DNA of 64,000 bases from Myxococcus dinghuensis (GCF_024198235.1 NZ_JAKCFB010000024.1:1-64000); one strand, 5' to 3'. Counted from the stretch's first letter, positions 11,276 through 19,827 are shown. Notes: generated from the letters alone by a model not told the origin. Made by a program: numbers and translations.

Positions 11276-12274
11276 GTGCCCCAGCCCACGCCCATTCCCG
11301 AGTACGAACGTCAGGGTTTCCCGAACCCCGTCAGCATGCAGGTGCCCTCGGAGCACCTGCGTCGCATCGAGGGCACGCTGCCGGGCCCCGTGACGGCCTT
11401 CCTGACGCGCTTCGTCTGGGCATTGCTCACCTGGCTGTCGCCCGCGTCGCGGGACGCCATCGCCCGCTTCCTCGGTGGACTCGTCTACTCCCTGGGCATC
11501 CGCCGCAAGGTGGTGATGGACAACCTGGAGCAGGCCTTCCCGGAGAAGACTGACGCGGAGCGGCGAGCGATTGCACGCGGCGCGTACATCAACATGACAC
11601 GCGTGGTGGTGGAGTCGCTGCCCTCCGGGGACCGGCTCCCCATGGACTGGGCCGGGCAGGGCGTCGAGGGTTCGGAGGCCTGGGAGGCGCTCCGGGCGCG
11701 CGTGGCCACGGGCAAGGGCGCGCTGATGGTGACGGCGCACTTCGGCAACTGGGAGCTGCTGGGCGACATGCTGATTCGCTGGGGCATCCCGCTCGACGCG
11801 CTGGTGCGTCCGCTCAAGGGTGCGCTGAACAACCGCATCGCGTTGACGCGGCTGGGCGCGGGCGCGGGGCTCATCTATCCCAAGGGCGCCATCATGGAGC
11901 TGTCCGCCGCGGTGGAGCGCGGCGAGTCGCCCTACATGCTGCTGGACCAGGCGATGCCCGTGAAGGCCGCGGTGTTCGTGCCCTTCTTCGGTCGGCTCGC
12001 CTCCACCACGCCCGCCATGGCGGTGGCGGCCCAGCGCACGGGCGCGCCGGTGTTCGTGGTGATGGGCGTGCGCACCGGCCGCACGGGCTGCTCGCTGCGG
12101 CTGGAGGTGGAGGGCCCCATCCTCCCGCCCGCGCCCGGCGAGTGCGAGGACCCCGTCACCGAGCACACCGCGCGGGTCACCGCCGCGCTGGAGCGCTGCA
12201 TCCGCAAGTACCCGGAGCAGTGGATGTGGCTGCACCGCCGCTGGAAGGTGCAGCCGCCGGCCCCCAAGGCCTGA
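11276..12274 (+). CDS. LpxL/HtrB-type lysophospholipid acyltransferase
   Basis: A 332-residue membrane-associated acyltransferase, probably adding a secondary acyl chain to lipid A. The catalytic HX4E motif is MVTAHFGNWELLGDML, and the C-terminal YPEQWMWLHRRWK is a strong LpxL/LpxM signature. A hydrophobic segment (TAFLTRFVWALLTWL) near the N-terminus fits membrane attachment. The GTG at 11276 is preferred because GGTGGAG lies 8 bases upstream; a GTG at 11267 and an ATG at 11336 are alternatives. It is divergent from the aminopeptidase. Its stop is one base from the end of the convergent alr gene. Ornithine- or phospholipid-directed acylation is a less likely alternative. Confidence 0.88.
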   Translation: MPQPTPIPEYERQGFPNPVSMQVPSEHLRRIEGTLPGPVTAFLTRFVWALLTWLSPASRDAIARFLGGLVYSLGIRRKVVMDNLEQAFPEKTDAERRAIARGAYINMTRVVVESLPSGDRLPMDWAGQGVEGSEAWEALRARVATGKGALMVTAHFGNWELLGDMLIRWGIPLDALVRPLKGALNNRIALTRLGAGAGLIYPKGAIMELSAAVERGESPYMLLDQAMPVKAAVFVPFFGRLASTTPAMAVAAQRTGAPVFVVMGVRTGRTGCSLRLEVEGPILPPAPGECEDPVTEHTARVTAALERCIRKYPEQWMWLHRRWKVQPPAPKA

Positions 12275-12275
12275 G

Positions 12276-13532
12276 CTACTCCACCACCACGCGCTCCAGG
12301 TGGGCGCCCAGGCGGGTGACCACCTCGTAGTGGATGGTCTGCGCCCAGTCCGCCAGCTGCTCGGCGGAGATGGCCTCCTCGCCGTCGCGCCCCAGCAGCG
12401 TGGCCGTCACGGGGCGGTCGTCCGGCGCGGCGCGCGTCACGTCGATGATGACGTGGTTCATCATCACCCGGCCCAGCACCGGGCACCGGCGGCCGTTGAC
12501 CAGCACGTGCGCCTTGCCCGACACCAGCCGGGGGTAGCCGTCGTAGTAGCCCACCGGCAGCACCGCGATGCGCGTGGGCTCCGGCGTGCGGTACGTGCAG
12601 CCGTACCCCACGTAGCTGCCCGCGGGCAGCCACTTCACCGCCTGGCTCGCGCACCTCCAGGACAGCACCGGCTTGAGCACCGGCACCTCGCCCAGCACCA
12701 GCCGCGCCGACAGCCGCGTCTCCGCCGAGGGCCACAGCCCGTACAGGGAGATGCCCACCCGCTGCGCCTCGTAGCGCGCGCGGGGCAGCACCAGCGCGGC
12801 GGCGCTCGCGGCGATGTGCCGCTGCAGGGGCCGCTGGAGCCCCAGCCGCTGGGTGAGCACCCCCACGCCCGTCTCGAACGCGTCCACCTGCGCCAGCGCG
12901 TAGCCCTGCTCCGTCACGTCCTCCGTGTTGGCGAAGTGGCTGAGCGCGCCCACCACCTCCAGCACGTCGCGCCCCTCCGCCAGGAACCCCACGTCGTCGG
13001 AGAGCTGCGCCAGCGTGAAGCCCTCGCGCCCCAGCCCCGTGTCGAGGTGGACGTGGACCCGCAGCGGACGCTCGAGCCGGGCCTCGCGCAGCGCGGGCAG
13101 CGCGTCCACCCAGCCACGGTCCGCCACCACCACGTCCACGCCCTCGCGCGCCAGCGCCACCGCCTCGCGCGGCGACACCCCGCCCAGCACCACCACCTGC
13201 CGGGGCGCCAGGCCCCGGGCCCGCTCGTACTCCCGCACCTTCAGCGCGTCCTGGGGGGCGATGAAGTAGAGGAGGTCCACCTGCCCGTGCACCAGCGGCA
13301 GGACCTGCGCCAGCCCGTGCCCGTAGGCGTTGCCCTTGAGCACCACCCCCACCGCCCGGGGAGGTCCACCCCGGCCGTCCAGCGAGCGGAAGACCTCCAC
13401 GTTGTGTCGCAGCGCGGACGCGCTCAGCTCCAGCCACGAGGCCAGGGCCGCGTCACCGGGCCCGTCACCAATCGACTCCACGTTCACCTCCGCCACGTCT
13501 CCCCCGCCCCTTACCAGCAATGCCCGGGCCAT
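12276..13532 (-). CDS. alr: Alanine racemase
   Basis: A 418-residue PLP enzyme making D-alanine for peptidoglycan. The PLP lysine is K66 in VVLKGNAYGHG, and the catalytic Tyr lies in GSYVGYGCTYRTP. HVHLDTGLGREGF, ISLYGLWPS and VLPVGYYDGYPR complete the alanine racemase pattern. The N-terminal 30 residues before ASWLELSASALRHNVEVFR are not conserved. The ATG at 13532 has no good ribosome site, whereas a GTG at 13496 lies just after a GGGGGAGA run, so the true start may be later. A 16-bp palindrome lies just upstream. Confidence 0.92.
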   Translation of the reverse strand: MARALLVRGGGDVAEVNVESIGDGPGDAALASWLELSASALRHNVEVFRSLDGRGGPPRAVGVVLKGNAYGHGLAQVLPLVHGQVDLLYFIAPQDALKVREYERARGLAPRQVVVLGGVSPREAVALAREGVDVVVADRGWVDALPALREARLERPLRVHVHLDTGLGREGFTLAQLSDDVGFLAEGRDVLEVVGALSHFANTEDVTEQGYALAQVDAFETGVGVLTQRLGLQRPLQRHIAASAAALVLPRARYEAQRVGISLYGLWPSAETRLSARLVLGEVPVLKPVLSWRCASQAVKWLPAGSYVGYGCTYRTPEPTRIAVLPVGYYDGYPRLVSGKAHVLVNGRRCPVLGRVMMNHVIIDVTRAAPDDRPVTATLLGRDGEEAISAEQLADWAQTIHYEVVTRLGAHLERVVVE

Positions 13533-13540
13533 GGGGACGC

Positions 13541-13556
13541 GTGGCCCGGGGGCCAC
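13541..13556. promoter_or_regulatory. 16-bp perfect palindrome upstream of alr
   Basis: GTGGCCC and GGGCCAC flank two central G residues, immediately upstream of the alr ATG. It could be an operator or a leader hairpin. There is no direct evidence of function. Confidence 0.35.
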
Positions 13557-13723
13557 GGATGCCCGCGTATGGGACAGGCGGACGCCCTCCCACGAACGGG
13601 CGCATCCCCCGACACACGCGCCGTCCAGGCTCCCCGTTCCTCCGGAGGAACGGGACGACCCAGCCTTTGCTTCGGAATTGGCTGAATCTGGATTACGGGA
13701 GGGGGGTGCTATCGTCCCATGGC

Positions 13724-14620
13724 GTGTCCCACCCGGACGTTTCCCTGGCCCAGGCATTTGTCTCGGCGCGCGGCGTGAGCGCCCCCACGGAGTCGTTGCT
13801 TCCGCTCCAGGAGCGCTTGTCGCGCGTGCTCGCCACGGCGCGCGCGGCGTGGCCCGGCGTGGAGCTGGAGGGGGCCCGCTACGTGGGCCACCTCGCGCGG
13901 CTGCTCCCGTCGGAGGCGCCCGACGAGGACGTGGAGAAGCTGCACCTCCAGGACGTCTACCTCGCGCGCGCCGCCGCGGACCGGTTGCCCGCGGCGCTGG
14001 CCGCCTTCGAGTCGAGCTTCCTCCCCGAGGTCAACGCGGCGGTGGCGCGGCTGAAGCTGCCGCCCACGGGGCTGGACGAGGTCCGTCAGCTCCTGCGCCA
14101 GCGCATGCTCGTGGGCAGCCAGGAGGCCCCCGCCCGGCTGGCGGCCTACCCCGGCACCGGGCCCCTGAGCGGCTGGGTGCGCGCGGCGGCGCTGTGGCTC
14201 GGGCTGGACTGGCAGCGCCAGCGCGGGGGCCAGCCGGTGGGTGACGACGGGGACCTGTCCATGCTGGTGGCGCCGGGGGACGACCCGGAGCTCCTCTATC
14301 TCAAGAACACGTACCGCGCGGAGTTCAGCGCCTCGTTCTCCACCGCGCTCGCGGGGCTGGAGCCGCGCCAGCGCAACTTCCTGCGCCTGAAGTACCTGGA
14401 CGGGCTGAGCATCGACCAGCTGGGCGCGCTGTACGGCGTGCACCGCTCCACCGCGGCGCGCTGGGTGGTGGCCGCGCAGGAGTCGCTGCTGCAGGAGACG
14501 CGGCGGCTGCTCACCGAGCGGCTGCGGTTGACCGGCTCCCAGCTCGACAGCGTGCTGCGCCTCATCTCCAGCCAGCTCGACGTGAGCCTCAGCCGCCTGC
14601 TTCGCTCGAAACCCGACTGA
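13724..14620 (+). CDS. Sigma-70-like RNA polymerase sigma factor, myxobacterial family
   Basis: A 298-residue protein. The C-terminus holds a region-4 helix-turn-helix: LEPRQRNFLRLKYLDGLSIDQLGALYGVHRSTAARWV. The middle (LDEVRQLLRQRMLVGS with LSGWVRAAALWL) corresponds to the weak region-2 part seen in a sigma-70 subfamily described from Myxococcales. The GTG at 13724 begins where conservation appears to start; a GTG at 13706 is also possible, and the frame is open further upstream without protein-like content. There is no adjacent anti-sigma factor. It lies next to a serine/threonine phosphatase-like gene. Targets are unknown. Confidence 0.8.
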   Translation: MSHPDVSLAQAFVSARGVSAPTESLLPLQERLSRVLATARAAWPGVELEGARYVGHLARLLPSEAPDEDVEKLHLQDVYLARAAADRLPAALAAFESSFLPEVNAAVARLKLPPTGLDEVRQLLRQRMLVGSQEAPARLAAYPGTGPLSGWVRAAALWLGLDWQRQRGGQPVGDDGDLSMLVAPGDDPELLYLKNTYRAEFSASFSTALAGLEPRQRNFLRLKYLDGLSIDQLGALYGVHRSTAARWVVAAQESLLQETRRLLTERLRLTGSQLDSVLRLISSQLDVSLSRLLRSKPD

Positions 14621-14677
14621 GGGCCCGGGCGACCGTGGCATTCCCCCGGACGCCGGAGCGCATTAAGGAAGACCACG

Positions 14678-15346
14678 ATGCGGACGCTCTTCATCGGAGA
14701 CGTGCACGGGTGCGCCGAGGAGCTGGACGCCCTCCTGGAGGAGTGCGGCTGGCGACGCGGCGAGCGCGTGGTGTTGGTGGGTGACCTGGTGGCGAAGGGG
14801 CCGGACTCCGCGGGCGTGGTGCGTCGCGCGCGTGAGCGGGGGTTCCTCGCGGTGCGCGGCAACCACGACGCGCACGTGCTGCGGTGGCACTCCGGGCTCG
14901 CGCCGGAGGGCAAGAAGCTGGGCAAGGAGCACCGGCAGGTGCTCGACACGCTGTCCTCCGAGGACTGGCGCTACCTGGAGGCGCAGCCGCTGTACCGCCG
15001 CTTCCCGGAGCTGAACGTGGTCGCGGTGCACGGCGGGCTCGTCCCCGGCGTGCCGCTGGAGCAGCAGCGCCCGGACGAGCTGCTCAACCTGCGCAGCATC
15101 GCGCCGGACGGGACGCCCTCGAAGCGCGTGGACGGCGGCGTGCCCTGGGCCAGCGTGTGGCCGGGGCCGGAGCTGGTCATCTTCGGGCACGACGCCATGC
15201 GCGGCGTGCAGCGCCATCCCCACGCCATCGGCTTGGACTCGGGCTGCGTGTACGGCGGGCGGCTCACCGCCTGGGTCATGCCGGAGGGGCGGCTGGTCTC
15301 CGTGCCCGCGAAGCGGGCCTACGTGGACGTGAACGCCTCGCCCTGA
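14678..15346 (+). CDS. Calcineurin-like metallophosphoesterase (PrpA/ApaH-type)
   Basis: A 222-residue phosphoesterase. The di-metal motifs are in order: GDVHG (residues 7-11), GDLVAKGPDS, GNHD (AVRGNHDAHVL), VAVHGGL and IFGHDAM near the C-terminus. This matches bacterial serine/threonine protein phosphatases and diadenosine tetraphosphatases, which cannot be told apart by motif alone. It starts 57 bp after the sigma factor gene in the same direction and may be co-transcribed with it. The final GLDSGCVYGGRLTAWV is the usual closing segment of this family. Confidence 0.85.
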   Translation: MRTLFIGDVHGCAEELDALLEECGWRRGERVVLVGDLVAKGPDSAGVVRRARERGFLAVRGNHDAHVLRWHSGLAPEGKKLGKEHRQVLDTLSSEDWRYLEAQPLYRRFPELNVVAVHGGLVPGVPLEQQRPDELLNLRSIAPDGTPSKRVDGGVPWASVWPGPELVIFGHDAMRGVQRHPHAIGLDSGCVYGGRLTAWVMPEGRLVSVPAKRAYVDVNASP

Positions 15347-15349
15347 AGC

Positions 15350-15420
15350 CATCGTGCAGGTCCTGCCGTGTCCCTGGCGGAAACCCCGCCTCCGGGACGG
15401 CGGCATCGTGCCGTTCCTGC
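15350..15420 (+). promoter_or_regulatory. Two direct repeats (candidate enhancer sites) upstream of a sigma-54-type promoter
   Basis: CATCGTGCAGGTCCTGC (15350-15366) and CATCGTGCCGTTCCTGC (15404-15420) match at 15 of 17 positions. They are 54 bases apart, about five helical turns, and lie roughly 50-100 bases upstream of the promoter at 15453. The first contains the palindrome GCAGG-T-CCTGC. The region can also fold: GTGCAGG at 15354 pairs with CCTGCAC at 15416, with an inner GTCCC/GGGAC stem. Spacing and placement fit paired sites for a sigma-54 activator, but no activator is known. Confidence 0.55.
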
Positions 15421-15452
15421 ACGGTTCCACCCGGGCCCGGGCGGAGCCGGGC

Positions 15453-15468
15453 TGGCACGTGCCCTGCT
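15453..15468 (+). promoter_or_regulatory. Sigma-54 (RpoN)-type -24/-12 promoter
   Basis: TGGCACG, four bases, then CTGCT. GG (15454-15455) and GC (15466-15467) are exactly ten bases apart, and only one position of the TTGCT half differs from consensus. The expected transcription start (about 15480) is some 36 bases before the ATG at 15516. Confidence 0.6.
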
Positions 15469-15515
15469 CTGGGGCTCCCGTGACGAATGAGTCGTCACTC
15501 CAACGGGAGACATCC

Positions 15516-15880
15516 ATGAAGAGAGGCATGTTGTCGCTGTGCGCGTTCACCACCCTGGCCCTGGTCGGCTGCGGCGCGGGCGTGGACGGCGTGGACGCGG
15601 AGTCGAGCGCGCTCGACTCCCACGAGGAGAAGGTCCTGCTCGGGGACACCACGGACCAGTGCAGCGCCTCGCTGTACGTGCTCGACAAGAATGGCGCCTA
15701 CGTGGCCACCCCCGCAACGACAACGAGTCGACGCGGGTGGATGTGTCCTCCAAGCGCATCACCTGGCTGTGTGGCACGTCGACCGAGTACACCACGTGCA
15801 ACGACGGGACGACCTACGTCAGGGTCTTCCATTCGACGTACTCGAGGGAGATCACGTGGCTGTGCTACAACAACCAGTAG
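15516..15880 (+). pseudogene. Small secreted lipoprotein-like gene with a one-base frameshift
   Basis: The ATG at 15516 opens a lipoprotein-type signal (LSLCAFTTLALVGCGAG) followed by an acidic mature region up to LYVLDKNGAYVATP. At the five-C run 15709-15713 the protein-like reading switches frame. Read with one more C it continues RNDNESTRVDVSSKRITWLC through TTCNDGTTYVRVF to CYNNQ and stops at 15880, giving about 121 residues with paired cysteines. As written, the first frame runs on into non-coding-like sequence to 16004. Either the gene is truly broken, or one C is missing from the assembly, or the run is a slippage site. It lies behind the sigma-54-type promoter. No family is recognised. 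Confidence 0.6.
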
Positions 15881-16059
15881 CCAGCGCCCCGTGAACCTGG
15901 CCGGAGGGAGCCTCCACTTCCTCCGGTCGCCGGTCATCATCTCGCCAGGGCGTCCCACGCGGTGGGGAGCCGCGGTTCGGGCACGACGAGGCCCTTCGAG
16001 ATGAGGTCGACGCCAAGCCCTGCTAGGTTGGCCCGTCCTCTCCTCCTCGGAGGTCTCCC

Positions 16060-17112
16060 ATGAAGAAGCTGCTGCTGGGCGCCGGTGCGGTCGTCATCGC
16101 GGTCGCGGGCTTCGCGCTCAAGACACTCCACGACGCGGGGCAGTTCAAGGAGCTGAAACCCCACGCCCAGGGACGGTGCGTGCCGGTCTCCGGCATGGTG
16201 GGCGCGGAGGACATCACCTTCCACCCGGGCCTCGGCTACGCGTACGTCTCCTCGGACGACCGGCGCGCGACGATGGCGGGGCACCCCGTGCCCGGTGGCA
16301 TCTACCGGTTCGACCCGACGGGCGCCACGCCCACCACGCTGCTGACGGGCGACTTCTCGAAGGACTTCCACCCGCACGGGATCAGCCTCTACGTCGCGCC
16401 CGACGGCACGCAGACGCTGTACGTGGTGAACCACGCGTCGACGGGCAACGCCATCGAGCGCTTCGAGGTCGGCGCGGACGGGCGGCTCGTCCACCGCCAG
16501 ACGCTGCGCGACACGCGGCTCGTCTCACCCAACGACCTGGTGGCCCTGGACGCCGAGCGCTTCTACGTCACCAACGACCACGGCAATCCCCCCGGCGTGA
16601 AGCAGGTGCTCGAGGACTACCTCCAGCTCGGGCAGGGCACGGTGCTCTACTACGACGGGCAGGGCTTCCAGACGGTGCTCCAGGGCACGAAGCTCGCCAA
16701 CGGCATCAACCGCTCCGCCGACGGCCGCACGGTGTACCTGACCGAGTCCCTCGCCGGCACGCTGTCCCTCTACGACCGCGACCTCGCCACGGGCGCGCTC
16801 ACGCACGTGCACACGCTGCCGCTGGGCACCGGGCCGGACAACATCGAGCTGGATGCACAGGGCGACCTGTGGATCGCCGCGCACCCCAAGCTGCTCGACT
16901 TCGCGGCCCACGCGAGGGACACCACCGGCACGCGGCGCGCACCCGCGCAGGTGCTGCACCTGACGGGGAAGGGCAAGGACCTCGTCATCTCCGAGGTCTT
17001 CCTCGACGACGGGCAGAAGACCTCCGCCACCGCCACCGCCGCCCTCTTCGGAAAACACCTGCTGCTGGGCCCCGTCTTCGACAAGGACCTGCTCGCCTGC
17101 GAGCTGCCGTGA
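16060..17112 (+). CDS. Paraoxonase (arylesterase/lactonase)-like six-bladed propeller protein
   Basis: A 350-residue protein that aligns along its length with animal serum paraoxonases. The calcium and active-site residues can be placed with a nearly constant offset: E50 (GAED), H106 in the PHGIS segment, N158 (SPND), N214 (ANGIN), and D260/N261 (GPDN). A closing blade (HLLLGPVFDKDLLACELP) is present. The N-terminal hydrophobic segment (residues 3-20) is a membrane anchor or uncleaved signal, as in PON1. It probably hydrolyses lactones or aryl esters outside the cytoplasm, possibly including acyl-homoserine lactones; that substrate is inference. Confidence 0.88.
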   Translation: MKKLLLGAGAVVIAVAGFALKTLHDAGQFKELKPHAQGRCVPVSGMVGAEDITFHPGLGYAYVSSDDRRATMAGHPVPGGIYRFDPTGATPTTLLTGDFSKDFHPHGISLYVAPDGTQTLYVVNHASTGNAIERFEVGADGRLVHRQTLRDTRLVSPNDLVALDAERFYVTNDHGNPPGVKQVLEDYLQLGQGTVLYYDGQGFQTVLQGTKLANGINRSADGRTVYLTESLAGTLSLYDRDLATGALTHVHTLPLGTGPDNIELDAQGDLWIAAHPKLLDFAAHARDTTGTRRAPAQVLHLTGKGKDLVISEVFLDDGQKTSATATAALFGKHLLLGPVFDKDLLACELP

Positions 17113-17182
17113 ATCGACGGAAGACGCTCGGGGCCACCGTCACGCCCCGGCTCACGCGGAGCCAGGAGCGGACGTGAAACCC

Positions 17183-17210
17183 AGGGGCCGCGACCTCACG
17201 GGCGGCCCCT
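17183..17210. terminator. Strong hairpin between convergent genes
   Basis: A perfect 9-bp stem, AGGGGCCGC with GCGGCCCCT, and a 10-base loop lie between the paraoxonase-like gene and sodB, which converge here. There is no T-tract, but position and stem strength favour a bidirectional terminator. Confidence 0.6.
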
Positions 17211-17219
17211 GTCGCGGAC

Positions 17220-17807
17220 TCAGGCGCCCTTGAGGTTCTGGGCGACGAAGTCCCAGTTGACCAGGCTGGTGAGGAACGTCTCGATGAACTTCGGACGCAG
17301 GTTGCGGTAGTCGATGTAGTACGCGTGCTCCCACACGTCGATGGTGAGCAGCGCCTTCTGGCCGTGCTTCATGGGCAGGTCGGCGTTGGGCGTCTTGGTG
17401 ACGGCCAGCTTGCCGTCCTTGCCCTGCACCAGCCACGCCCAGCCGGAGCCGAACTGCGTGGCGGCGGCGGTGGAGAACTCCTCCTTGAACTTCTCGAAGG
17501 AGCCGAAGTCACGCTTGATGGCGTCCGCCAGGTCACCCTTGGGCTCGCCGCCACCGTTCGGCTTCATGCAGTTCCAGAAGAACGTGTGGTTCCACACCTG
17601 GGCGGCGTTGTTGAACACACCGCCGTCGCTGCTGAGGATGATCTCCTCCAGGGACTTGGCCGCCTCGGGCTTGCCGTCCAGCAGCTTGTTGAGGTTGTTC
17701 ACGTACGCGGCGTGGTGCTTTCCGTGGTGGAACTCCAGCGTCTCCGCACTCATGTGGGGAGCCAGAGCGTCCTTCTTGTACGGCAGTTCGGGAAGCGTGA
17801 AAGCCAT
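17220..17807 (-). CDS. sodB: Superoxide dismutase, Fe/Mn family (Fe-type features)
   Basis: A 195-residue cytoplasmic enzyme converting superoxide to hydrogen peroxide and oxygen. The metal ligands are H27, H74, D157 and H161 (in LEFHHGKHH, WNHTFFW and IDVWEHAYY). NAAQVWNHTFFWNCM and FGSGWAWLV fit the iron-type group. The ATG at 17807 has AAGGA seven bases upstream. No signal peptide is present. The upstream gene on the same strand looks decayed, so it is probably transcribed from its own promoter. Confidence 0.96.
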   Translation of the reverse strand: MAFTLPELPYKKDALAPHMSAETLEFHHGKHHAAYVNNLNKLLDGKPEAAKSLEEIILSSDGGVFNNAAQVWNHTFFWNCMKPNGGGEPKGDLADAIKRDFGSFEKFKEEFSTAAATQFGSGWAWLVQGKDGKLAVTKTPNADLPMKHGQKALLTIDVWEHAYYIDYRNLRPKFIETFLTSLVNWDFVAQNLKGA

Positions 17808-17970
17808 GGTCGCGTCCTTTCGTGTTCCAGGGGAAACGAGGCGTACTAGTTCCTTCCCCCGAAGAAAGCAGCCCCCTCTCCAATGGATTGTCGTGCTGCC
17901 AATCCACTGGACGACGCTGGGCGTCCCATGGCCGGAGGGCCGCCGGACCTCCCGGCGCCCCCCGGAGCGA

Positions 17971-18504
17971 CTCCCAGCCGAAGCCGGCGACGCCGAACAG
18001 CTTCTCGCGCCTGGACGTGTCGAACACCCGCACCGGCATGGCGGTGCGGTCACGGAAGGAGCGGAGCTCCGCGTAGCGGCCGGGCTCGAGCGCGGAGGCG
18101 CAGCGCGCGTCGACGAGCACGGGGGCCACCTGGAGGGTGAGCTTCTGCCAGCCCTTGCAGGCGCAGTCGCGCCGGTACACGAGCTTCCCGTCCGCGTCGA
18201 TGCGGTCGAGCTTGTCCGTCTCCTTGCAGTCCCAGATGGGCTCCTTGAGTGTCTCCTTCTTGAAGGTGACCTTCACCTTGCCGTCCGCGTCCTGCTTCAC
18301 GGTGGCGACGGTGCCCTTCTCCTGCTCGGCCGGGCCGGTGCGGAGGTCGAAGTCCTTGTCGGCGCCGGACAGGCGCATGTCGTCGGCGCGGTCCACCTCG
18401 TCCTCGTGCTCCACCAGGTAGCGCAGCGCCGCCTTCCGGGCCGCGTCGAGCGGACCCGCTGGCGCGAGCACGCCCCGGACCTCCTGCGCGAACACGGAGG
18501 CCAC
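17971..18504 (-). pseudogene. Probable gene remnant: secreted-type protein lacking a proper start and stop
   Basis: Just after the stop of the universal stress gene the minus strand reads as real protein: LDAARKAALRYLVEHEDEVD, then TFKKETLKEPIWDCKETDKL, YRRDCACKGW, and a closing EKLFGVAGFGWE. The four-Cys middle and the final hydrophobic strand look like an extracytoplasmic domain. There is no signal peptide and only a GTG (18504) as possible start. No stop follows the apparent end: the frame stays open through non-coding-like sequence into sodB at 17533. I read it as 5'-truncated with a frameshift near the end. A functional cytoplasmic protein is the alternative. Confidence 0.45.
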
Positions 18505-18527
18505 GCCCTCACCACGACTCCAGGAAT

Positions 18528-19817
18528 TCAGGTCGTGGGTGGCCGGACCAGGAGCACGGGCCGCTCGGTGCGCGCCAGCACGGCCTGGGCGACGGAGCCG
18601 AGCACGGCGCGCTTGAGGCCCGTGCGCCCGTGCGTGCCCAGGACGATGGCGTCCGCGGAGCGCCGCTCCGCCGCCTGTAGCAGGGCGGTGACGGTGTCCT
18701 TGCCGCCCACGAGCACCTCGACGCGCACGCGCCGGCCGGTGGCCTCCGCCTCCCGGGGGACGAGCGCCTCCAGGCGCTGGGCCTCCGCCGCCAGCTCGCG
18801 GTCCGTCTCCGCGACGTGGACCAGGTGCACGGTGCCGCCGGGGGAGACGAGGCCGCAGGCGTAGGCCACCGCGCGGTTGCCCGTGTCGGAGAAGTCCGTG
18901 GCCACCAGCACGTCGTGGAAGGCGGGCAGCGGCGCGTCCATGCCCGCCAGCGCGGCCTGGGCGGGAACGCAGGCCACGGACATGGAGGCCAGCCGCAGCG
19001 CGTGGTGGGAGACGCTCCACATCTTCCCGAGCGCGCGGCGGTGGTGCGTGCCCACCACCAGCAGGTCCACCTGCTCCACCGCCGCCAGCTCCACCAGCGA
19101 GTCGGCGATGCGCCCCAACCCCGGCTGCACGAAGACGCGAGGCGCCGCGCCGCCGTGGGCCAGGGGCGACAGCAGCACCTCCGTCTCCCGCTTCAGCACC
19201 GACTGGAGCTCGGGCGTCACCTCCGTGAACTCCATGGGCCGCGTCAGGCCCAGTCGCCGGTACTCCGCGTCGGGCCAGACCACGCGCCCGCCCAGCACGT
19301 CCACCGCGCCGAAGGCGCGCAGCCCCTTCACCCAATCCCGGGCCGCCTCGAAGGGCAGCGAGTGGTCCACGCCGAGCAGCACCTTCAACGGCCGCTCTCC
19401 GCGGACCCAGGCCTCCAGCGACCGGGCGTCGCGCACCGCCAGCAGCGGCGCGTCCAGCGCCTGCGCCAGCCGGTCCACCGTCCCGCCCACGCCCAGGAAG
19501 GGCGCCTCGTGCGTGGGCGACGCCGTCACCACCAGCGTGGCCGCGCGCGCGCGGGCCAGGTTCGCCACCTCGCGCTCGGGCTCGCCGGTGAGCAGCTCCC
19601 ACCCCACCTTCGCGCCGGACCGCTCCAGCCGGCGGCGCTCGTCCGTCAGGGCCGCCTCCGCCGCCCGGACGAGCGCGTCGCCGAAGGCGCGCGCGGAGTT
19701 GGTGTTGAGCACGTGGACCAGGAGCAGCGGGACTCCGGCCTTGCGGGCCAGCTCGGCGGCGACGTCGCTGGCGCGGCGGGCGACGTCGGAGAAGTTGGTG
19801 GCGCAGAGGATGGTCAT
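18528..19817 (-). CDS. Universal stress protein with three UspA-type domains
   Basis: A 429-residue protein with three Usp units: about 1-130 (ILCATNFSDVARRASDVAAE), 140-290 (PLKVLLGVDHSLPFEAARDW, closing LLVVGTHHRRALGKM), and 303-429 (HDVLVATDFSDTGNRAVAYA). Only the last keeps the full ATP-binding loop G-x2-G-x9-G-S (GTHGRTGLKRAVLGS), so one domain probably binds ATP and the others are structural. Single or double Usp proteins are usual; three in one chain is less common. It starts 10 bp after the D-lactate dehydrogenase stop on the same strand and is surely co-transcribed with it. Confidence 0.9.
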   Translation of the reverse strand: MTILCATNFSDVARRASDVAAELARKAGVPLLLVHVLNTNSARAFGDALVRAAEAALTDERRRLERSGAKVGWELLTGEPEREVANLARARAATLVVTASPTHEAPFLGVGGTVDRLAQALDAPLLAVRDARSLEAWVRGERPLKVLLGVDHSLPFEAARDWVKGLRAFGAVDVLGGRVVWPDAEYRRLGLTRPMEFTEVTPELQSVLKRETEVLLSPLAHGGAAPRVFVQPGLGRIADSLVELAAVEQVDLLVVGTHHRRALGKMWSVSHHALRLASMSVACVPAQAALAGMDAPLPAFHDVLVATDFSDTGNRAVAYACGLVSPGGTVHLVHVAETDRELAAEAQRLEALVPREAEATGRRVRVEVLVGGKDTVTALLQAAERRSADAIVLGTHGRTGLKRAVLGSVAQAVLARTERPVLLVRPPTT

Positions 19818-19827
19818 GGTCTTCCTT

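Noticed and set aside
16905..17120. Extended starts and alternative frames within the paraoxonase-like gene
   Set aside because: The full set of calcium-site residues is collinear in the chosen frame, so no alternative is needed.
17533..19602. Long minus-strand frame through the universal stress gene into sodB
   Set aside because: Only the part between the two genes is protein-like, and that part is reported as a remnant; the rest is a shadow of real genes.
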